Of a stretch of DNA of 64,000 nucleotides, positions 57,759 through 64,000 are shown piece after piece. Origin of the DNA: a virus; the IMG/VR virus record IMGVR_UViG_3300007512_000029, positions 1 to 64,000 of that record. One strand, written 5' to 3'. The notes under the pieces were generated by a model. That model was not told the origin of the DNA and made no database searches. It saw only the letters and a list, made by a program, of their open reading frames with translations. Position 1 is the stretch's first letter; each line of letters begins with the position of its first letter. The translations under genes and the position numbers were made by a program.

Positions 57759-58124
57759 TCAACGATGAGCGAGGATGGTTTCGACAATCCTCGCTTTTGT
57801 CATGTCCGGGGTTACGAGAGCACCCTCTCCCCGAGCCACCGTCAGGAGATCGGATTTAGGGAGACGTTGAAGAGCCGATCGACTCAACAGGATGGGGCTC
57901 GGTTCACCGGTCCCGGGGTCGATAGCCCCTGGAGGCGGGGGGCTGTCCGCCCGGTAGGTCTTAGGCTTACCCAACTCCAACAGCCGTCGCTTCACGTTCT
58001 GCCTCTGGTCCTCAGAAAGTCCCGGGTTCAACAAAGCAGACCTGAGCTGAGACCGGTACCTCGCGAGGTGTTGTTCCCGCAGCTCAAAGGGAACGTCCAT
58101 CTGACTCAAGAAGTGAGGCATCAA
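57759..58124 (-). CDS. protein with HeH/SAP-like C-terminus
   Basis: 121 residues. The last 40 residues (LQRLPKSDLLTVARGEGALVTPDMTKARIVETILAHR) look like a HeH/SAP-type helix-extended-loop-helix DNA-binding motif often found at phage protein ends. Start overlaps the giant gene's stop by 4 bases. Confidence 0.6.
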   Translation of the reverse strand: MMPHFLSQMDVPFELREQHLARYRSQLRSALLNPGLSEDQRQNVKRRLLELGKPKTYRADSPPPPGAIDPGTGEPSPILLSRSALQRLPKSDLLTVARGEGALVTPDMTKARIVETILAHR

Positions 58125-61100
58125 CCCACCGTGCTAGAGACGTCGCCGCCAGAGTAGACAGCCAACACAACGCCGGCCACATCGGGCGAACTCCGACGAC
58201 GACCCTTGACCATCGGCCGCCCCTCAAGCCGATACCTGTCCGCGGCGGCGTAGCCTTCGCCATATCCGCTCGGGGAGATGATCCCACTCAAGGAGAGACC
58301 ATCATCCTGAATGCTGCTCCCCAGGAGCCCGTAGGTCGCGACGACCATCTGAACCTCGTCTCCCTGGCTCACCTGAGCGTTGGTGGAAAACGCCTGCTCG
58401 GGGAAGTTCCGGACCAGCATTGCCTTGCAGACCAGGACGCCACCCTTGAGGACCGGCTTGAGGCTGGCCTCAAGGGCTCCGCTTACCCAATCCACGGGAC
58501 CACCCGGGTTGGGGTCGTCCATGACGAACACGGAGCCCCCGCCGCGATAGAGGCGGTACTTCTTGCTGCCCGTCGGCTCGTTCACGTCGTGGTACGCCGT
58601 GTAGGCCAGGATCCCACCGTCCGCCATCCCGACCCAATGACCCGCCCCACCCGTGAAACGGGTGTAGGCCCCGCTCCCGCTGTTTGTCAACGGAAGGAGA
58701 GTCTGTACCGGCCGAATCCCAGGCGGGAGCGTCTGCATCGCAGATGCTTTGTTGCCCAGGGGATCCTCGCAAAGGAAGTCGCTGTCCTGAAGGAGAATCC
58801 CAAGCGGGAGTCGCTCCGTCATTCCCGTCAAGTCAATCTGAGAGGTGCCCGACCCGGCGTTCATCACCAGATCAGACCCATCCCGGAGATTCGCCGCCGT
58901 CGGGGTGCCCACTCCGGGCTCCGGCGTCGTCGGAGTCAGAAGCTTGAACGCCGCCGGAGTGTCGTGAGACACCTTGATCCCATTCCCCTGAGCACCTACA
59001 GGGACCGCCTCGATCAACAGGACGTCGTCACCCTCCGTCCGCGCCGTCACCACCGCCGTCAAAGACGTGTGGGCGTTGATCCCAGCGACCAGATTCACGA
59101 TCGAAGCCGCAGCGTCAGCTCCGACCTGAAACTCAGTTTGGTCCGCAGGGGACCCCGAAACTGCCGTGAGGGTAATCTTTGTCCCGCTCAAGTTGTAGAT
59201 GGTCAGAATAGCCCCGGTCAGGGAGCCGTTAGCAATGACCTGAAGGAGAACGGAAGCCCTTGAGTTGTTTTCCCGCTGGCCCTCACTGAACGCCCTGGGG
59301 AGAATCCTCCAGGGGTTCGCGGAGGCTGAAGCCGGCACCCGAGAGGCTGCCGCTGCGGTGTCCTCCGTGTATCCGACGTCGAGGATCGTCCCGGCCTTGA
59401 GCTGGCCTCCGACCTTCCCTGTTCCGAGGGTCGTGTAGAAGTCGATGCTGGCGAGCACCTGAACTACTCGCCGGTTGGGGGTCTCGATTTGAAGAACCCC
59501 GGAGCTGTCGAATTGCTGAATCGGAGTCGCCAGAGCGTAGGCATCTGAGACAGCGATCTGCCCATAGCGATGCTGGTAGTCGCTGGTAGTGCGGGTACTC
59601 CCCGCTCGCGTCATGTAGGGGTCCCCCTGATAGACCGTCCGGTCGTATCCGACATACACCTGATCGTTAAGGGGTGCCGCAGCGGGGATCGTCATGTTGA
59701 TCCCTTCCAGCTCCACGTTGGTCCCTTCGGTGACCGCAGCACCGGCCCCCGTGTTCCTCCGAGCGAGGACGAAGTTGTTCAGGTTGATGAATCCCCGGGC
59801 GAAACCGAAGACCACGCACTCAACCACATACTCCAGGTCGTCGAAGGTCTCGCCGGAGACATAATCCGGGCTCAGGCTGATATCGAGGGCGTTGGACGGA
59901 ATCACGTAGGTGTGATCGTCCGCGTCGCCGGTCACGTCGTTCGCCCCACCCTTCCGAATGAACAGGGTTTGAGCCTTGGCGTCCTTCCTCAAGAGGTTGG
60001 TCGCCGCGTCTGAAGACACCGTGACCCGGTCGGCGTCGAAAGTCGCCCCACCCTTATCGATGAAGTTCCGACGATCATAGACGCCGTAGAGGCGAGCAAT
60101 ACCCAGATAGGGAGGCAGCTCGATCCCCTTCAGAGTCCGTCCGAGATCTGAAGAGACTACCGTGGTGTCCGTGACCAGCCGGGCCTGATACGCCGGGGTC
60201 GCGGGACCGGCGATGGTTCCATACTCCCCGTAATCCAGACCCGAAGTGCTCCCGGTCTGGAGGTAGAGAGAGGACACCAGATTCCCAGCGGAGTCGTTGT
60301 TCTGCCCGCCCACGACATAGAAGACCGGCTTGGTCTCGTCAGCGTCATCGGTAAAGAGGTGGTTGATCCCAGGGAGAAAGGTCCCCGTGGTCACCGAGGT
60401 GTCATGGTAGGGAATGTCCTGGCGACCAAACCGGGGCATGTACTCCCAGGGGACCACGAATCCCATCCTCAGGTTTGAGGTAAAGATCGTCGCCCCATCC
60501 TTGTCTGTCCCGATGGTCGGGGCCGGGCCCGGATAAGTGGTCGCGCCGACTAGGCTGGAAGCCGCCATGTTCACGGAGAACATGGTCATGCTCCGGTCCA
60601 AGAAAGGCCGGAAGACAAGAGACTTGCTCCCCTTATCGAAGAAGACCTCAACCTCTCGATCCTGCTCCGAGAACGCGATGATCTCGCCCCCGTGGGCCGG
60701 GGCAGCGGAGCCATCCAGCCCCAGGCCACTCAAACGATTCCAGACCTGGACATGAGCCGAGTCGAAGTGCGTCTCTGCGGACGCGACCCCGGACTCAGAG
60801 GAGAACGTGGAGTCCAGCGTAGACCCCGCCTGCCGGAGATAGTTCGCCCCAGCACTCCTCACGGCGACGCGGCGGATTTCGTCCGCGACTCTCGCTGTAC
60901 CGCCACGACCAGGGTGATACAGCAGAGAGGTGGAGAGGATCGCCTTGCTGGCGATCGGCTGGCTGATCGCGTTGGCCCCGAGCGTCCCCGCTGCCCAGGG
61001 AGCGGATCCCGCTCCCTCCAGGTCCGTCAGGACAACACAAGCTGCCGCCTTCCCGTCCGTGAACCCGGTCCCGTCCTGAGAGTTGCAGTGCTGTGACCGC

Positions 61101-63472
61101 ACCTCAGCGTTCAGAGTCCCCGAGCTGGGCAACGTAAACTCAGTCACGCCCTGACAGATAAATTCCACCCGGAGACGATCCGCAGCGGAGGCATCCTTGT
61201 CGGTGTACCCAGCCGTCCCCGCTCCGACGACCTTGAAAACTCCGTTGTTGTCCGCGTTGGTGTCGTCCCCATACACCACGATGTAGACTTCAGAGCTAGC
61301 CCCTGTCCGATCCTGACCTCCGTTGGTCAGCATGTCATACAGCGTGCGGGTGCTGTTGATCAGAGTCTTCGATGACCCCGTCGTAGACAGGCTCATGTCT
61401 CCGTTGGTCTCCAACGAGAACCACGTACCTGCGGTGTCGAAGTCTAGACCCGGGAGATCGATCTCGTACTCACTGGACGAAGGGCTGTCGTTGACCAGGG
61501 TGACCGCGGAGACCTGGAGGTCGTTGTGCAGCAACCCGCCCAGGAACATGAAAGGCTTCTCAAAGTTCTCTGAAGCCAGAGGGTACATAGGCCCCGGATG
61601 CAGAGCGGCGACCTCACCCGGGGCGGCCGGGTTCATCGCGTCCTCTTCAATGAACCGGAGAGTCACGGACTTCTGGAGCCCCGTGGAGCTGTCCGGGTCA
61701 TCGGTCTTCCAGTATTCCCGGGGGGACAGGAACCGGACGGCTCGCTCTGTGGTGTCCCGGAAGGTGGCCCTTGCTCCCTCGGAGCCGTTGTCCCCGCCGA
61801 TGTGGAGGAAGAATACGGAGCCGTTGTTGAACCCCGTCGCGTCCGTCATGAAGCCGCTGGGCTTGAAGTCCGCCCCTACATCCCACTCTGTCACTGCATC
61901 AAAGCTCGTGACGCTCCCGCTGGTCTGCGTTGCCTCGTCATCTAGGAGGACCGTCACCCCAGGCTGAATGACCGCGGCGTCAGACCAAATGGTCCGGATC
62001 CCGTCAGGACCATCCACCGCTTGCGTCTGGTTGGGTACGGAAGCAGCCCCGTTGGCGTAGAGGTAGTCTACCTCCACCACCGAAGGCCCCTGCGTGTCTC
62101 CCGTGTCCGACTGCTTGTGGCACGTCTGGAGGCGACCAAGGATCAGCTTCGTCAGGTTGTGGCGGAGCAGGTGGTCGTAATCCCACTGGCCCAGGGAGAT
62201 CCCCCGGCGAAGGTCCAGCACATCCCCCGCTGCGATCTCATCCGCAAAGCGACCATCCGGCCGGCTGTTGAAGAAGCCGATGGAGGCACCCGCCGAATGA
62301 GGGAGAGCCATCGAGCCATTGCGACCCCGGCCGCCCGTCGGGATTGTGATCGTCCCGGCGGTCGTGTCCACCGCCGAGATCCCCATGACCTCCCCATCGA
62401 TCACCATGAAGGTGCTCGAAACCGAGAGGCTCGGGTCATCCCAGCCAGAGTTGGTCAGCCCCGTGACCTGGATAGCTCCCGTGTCATCCTCATCGATCGC
62501 GTTCGTCAGGGTCGCGGTTCCAAAAGCCTTCGCCCCATCCCGGGGGTTCGTCAGGGACGCCGCGGAAGGGTTCCGATCAAAAGAGCCGTTCTGGTTCGCG
62601 TTACCTGAAGTCTCCACCGCTACGAAGGCGTTCGCGTTCCTCCGGAAGACCGCACATAGGGGGATCGCGTACACGTAGCCGTCATAGGTCCCCAGGCTGT
62701 TGGTCGCGTCTCCATCACCCGCCCGCCAAAGCGAAGGGTCGCCCAAAGTCTCCCGCATGTTCGTGAAGACCATGCCGCTAACCGGAGCCGTCGCCACCCC
62801 CTGCCCCAGCACGTTGGGGTCGTCCAGCCCGTCCGGATACTGGTCCAGCGCAACAGAGGAACCCGATCCCGCCCCCTGCCCAAATACCCGAATCCGATAC
62901 TGAAGCTGGAGTCGCTCTGTCGTCTCAAACCCGAAAGCCGGGTCTTCAATATCGTCCGTGATGTTGGTCCCCCCATACTCCACGTTCCCCCACTTGTAGA
63001 CGGTGGAAGCTGAAGGCTTGTTCGTGGTGCTCGGGTTAGGCCCCACCTGAGTCAGCCACACCTCCAGAAAGACCAGATCGGTTCTGGCATCCGTAGCCGG
63101 AGGGGGGAAGAGCTTGACGAGGTGGCTCGTGTCCGTGTCCGCAGACACAGCGGTTCCTACAACCGGAACCACCCAACCATTGACCAGAGCCCAGAGGATC
63201 GGCTCCAGCTCCCCAGACTGCTGCCGGCCGAACTTGAAGTAGTTGCTCCAGGCAGAGTTGAATTCGTAATCCGTCAGGGCAGACACCGGATCCAGCAAGA
63301 AGCCTGAGTGGGATTGACTCTGGAGAGCCTCCCGCATCCTCTCCCAGGCAATTTGAGCCATTAGATTTAGCTCATGATCTAACGGCGGTTTCCCAGCCTG
63401 CCATACTACTGAGGCGAACTGCCTGTCAAGAGCAGACAGGGTACGACTAGGTCCATTGAATCGCTCAGCCAT
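58121..63472 (-). CDS. giant virion structural protein, likely baseplate/tail
   Basis: 1783 residues. Helical N-terminus (RTLSALDRQFASVVWQAGKPPLDHELNLMAQ), then long beta-rich regions with many Gly/Asp/Thr turns and no enzyme motif. The size, mosaic composition and position beside the peptidoglycan-binding and HeH-domain genes suggest a baseplate or tail-fibre-related component. Together with the 1735-residue sheath it indicates a large tail. Family not assigned. Confidence 0.75.
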   Translation of the reverse strand: MAERFNGPSRTLSALDRQFASVVWQAGKPPLDHELNLMAQIAWERMREALQSQSHSGFLLDPVSALTDYEFNSAWSNYFKFGRQQSGELEPILWALVNGWVVPVVGTAVSADTDTSHLVKLFPPPATDARTDLVFLEVWLTQVGPNPSTTNKPSASTVYKWGNVEYGGTNITDDIEDPAFGFETTERLQLQYRIRVFGQGAGSGSSVALDQYPDGLDDPNVLGQGVATAPVSGMVFTNMRETLGDPSLWRAGDGDATNSLGTYDGYVYAIPLCAVFRRNANAFVAVETSGNANQNGSFDRNPSAASLTNPRDGAKAFGTATLTNAIDEDDTGAIQVTGLTNSGWDDPSLSVSSTFMVIDGEVMGISAVDTTAGTITIPTGGRGRNGSMALPHSAGASIGFFNSRPDGRFADEIAAGDVLDLRRGISLGQWDYDHLLRHNLTKLILGRLQTCHKQSDTGDTQGPSVVEVDYLYANGAASVPNQTQAVDGPDGIRTIWSDAAVIQPGVTVLLDDEATQTSGSVTSFDAVTEWDVGADFKPSGFMTDATGFNNGSVFFLHIGGDNGSEGARATFRDTTERAVRFLSPREYWKTDDPDSSTGLQKSVTLRFIEEDAMNPAAPGEVAALHPGPMYPLASENFEKPFMFLGGLLHNDLQVSAVTLVNDSPSSSEYEIDLPGLDFDTAGTWFSLETNGDMSLSTTGSSKTLINSTRTLYDMLTNGGQDRTGASSEVYIVVYGDDTNADNNGVFKVVGAGTAGYTDKDASAADRLRVEFICQGVTEFTLPSSGTLNAEVRSQHCNSQDGTGFTDGKAAACVVLTDLEGAGSAPWAAGTLGANAISQPIASKAILSTSLLYHPGRGGTARVADEIRRVAVRSAGANYLRQAGSTLDSTFSSESGVASAETHFDSAHVQVWNRLSGLGLDGSAAPAHGGEIIAFSEQDREVEVFFDKGSKSLVFRPFLDRSMTMFSVNMAASSLVGATTYPGPAPTIGTDKDGATIFTSNLRMGFVVPWEYMPRFGRQDIPYHDTSVTTGTFLPGINHLFTDDADETKPVFYVVGGQNNDSAGNLVSSLYLQTGSTSGLDYGEYGTIAGPATPAYQARLVTDTTVVSSDLGRTLKGIELPPYLGIARLYGVYDRRNFIDKGGATFDADRVTVSSDAATNLLRKDAKAQTLFIRKGGANDVTGDADDHTYVIPSNALDISLSPDYVSGETFDDLEYVVECVVFGFARGFINLNNFVLARRNTGAGAAVTEGTNVELEGINMTIPAAAPLNDQVYVGYDRTVYQGDPYMTRAGSTRTTSDYQHRYGQIAVSDAYALATPIQQFDSSGVLQIETPNRRVVQVLASIDFYTTLGTGKVGGQLKAGTILDVGYTEDTAAAASRVPASASANPWRILPRAFSEGQRENNSRASVLLQVIANGSLTGAILTIYNLSGTKITLTAVSGSPADQTEFQVGADAAASIVNLVAGINAHTSLTAVVTARTEGDDVLLIEAVPVGAQGNGIKVSHDTPAAFKLLTPTTPEPGVGTPTAANLRDGSDLVMNAGSGTSQIDLTGMTERLPLGILLQDSDFLCEDPLGNKASAMQTLPPGIRPVQTLLPLTNSGSGAYTRFTGGAGHWVGMADGGILAYTAYHDVNEPTGSKKYRLYRGGGSVFVMDDPNPGGPVDWVSGALEASLKPVLKGGVLVCKAMLVRNFPEQAFSTNAQVSQGDEVQMVVATYGLLGSSIQDDGLSLSGIISPSGYGEGYAAADRYRLEGRPMVKGRRRSSPDVAGVVLAVYSGGDVSSTVG

Positions 63473-64000
63473 AGGACACCTCAGAGTTTAGAGGGAACGA
63501 CCTGGGGCCGCCGTTTCTCCCTTGCTTGGAAAAACTCGGAATCCCCATCCGTTTCCGATATATACAGACCATCGACTTGGAGACACCACCGATTTCGGCT
63601 ACCGCTGCGTCGGTCATGGTCCCGGCTAATGGGTGCCAATCTCGATGGGGTGGCTTCGATGTTTTGAGTCGGTAAGGCACGAAGTCTGCGGGTGCTTCTA
63701 CCTGAGTCTTGAGCCCCTTCCCACGTCGCTTCCACACCATGTCAATGTCTGCGGGGTCATTTCGGGAAGCCCCCTTACTCGTCTGCTGAGTCCGCTCTCG
63801 GTGGCAGTTGGCACAGACCACCTCACACTTGGCAGCCTCAGCACGGATGGCATCCTTCGATCCCATGTGAAGAACGCAGCCCAGCTTCCTACCCCGAACG
63901 TGGTCGAAATCGAGCTGACAGTAGTGCCACGCCAATCCGCTCCACTCCCGCTTTGCGGCCCGCTCGCACTCCCGACACTGGCGGTGACGAGGCCGGAAAT
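63465..64000 (-). CDS. HNH endonuclease (runs off the right edge)
   Basis: At least 178 residues; the start is beyond the window. In frame: CRECERAAKREW (zinc pair), then LDFDHVRG and CANCHRERT, the HNH/zinc arrangement of many homing or restriction-like nucleases. A helix-turn-helix-like segment (AAVAEIGGVSKSMVCIYRKRMG) lies near the C-terminus. Its stop overlaps the giant tail gene start by 8 bases; probable free-standing homing nuclease. Confidence 0.75.
   Translation of the reverse strand, partial: FRPRHRQCRECERAAKREWSGLAWHYCQLDFDHVRGRKLGCVLHMGSKDAIRAEAAKCEVVCANCHRERTQQTSKGASRNDPADIDMVWKRRGKGLKTQVEAPADFVPYRLKTSKPPHRDWHPLAGTMTDAAVAEIGGVSKSMVCIYRKRMGIPSFSKQGRNGGPRSFPLNSEVSYG

Overview
The window is a 64 kb piece of a high-GC tailed dsDNA bacteriophage (or prophage-like virus) genome. 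It encodes a tail sheath, so the virion is a contractile-tailed myovirus. A membrane-anchored coiled-coil protein overlapping a lipoprotein gene looks like a spanin pair, which points to a Gram-negative host. There are no ribosomal RNA genes or host housekeeping operons. Large virion proteins (1735 and 1783 residues), a tRNA cluster, its own replication and nucleotide genes, and many mobile introns-of-proteins (inteins) fit a large phage. I cannot name the host.

Layout. 0-15.7 kb is an accessory block, mostly minus strand, read from short units that each have a shared promoter (AACTT-like box, then TCGTATA). It holds a DUF932-like protein, a ParB-like protein behind a perfect 40-bp palindrome, an E1/ThiF-like protein with a JAB/MPN protease, a Ro60-like TROVE protein with a 2H phosphoesterase, and two tRNA regions. 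The main tRNA cluster (12.6-15.7 kb) is almost entirely class II: all five Leu anticodons, all four standard Ser anticodons and Tyr, plus Trp. Between the tRNAs lie long tRNA-like elements (4667-4768, 12488-12653, 13522-13664, 15521-15594) that may be Y-RNA-like ligands of the Ro protein. 16-34 kb is mostly plus-strand virion genes: putative spanins, neck and tail proteins, an actin-like ATPase split by an intein, the giant sheath, and a free-standing homing endonuclease.

34.0-35.8 kb is a tandem array of about 27 units of 44-85 bp with a hairpin and a conserved GGCAGGTATTGA tail. Solitary copies of the same repeat sit inside two of the tRNA-like elements. Two DnaA-box sequences lie just beyond the array, exactly where the plus-strand and minus-strand halves of the window converge.

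36-64 kb is entirely minus strand: small proteins; NAD-dependent DNA ligase split into two genes by a natural split intein with three other genes in between; an SF2 helicase; an ExbB/TolQ-like membrane protein; a promoter-driven structured ncRNA; a DNA methyltransferase split into two genes around dCTP deaminase and thymidine kinase; a DnaB-like helicase and a loader-like protein; a SNF2-type ATPase carrying two inteins; then tail/baseplate-region genes and an HNH endonuclease that runs off the right edge.

Most striking: the fractured ligase with its split intein, the fractured methyltransferase, inteins placed at nucleotide-binding sites in every host protein, the Ro/tRNA-like RNA set, and the array that shares its repeat with those RNAs.
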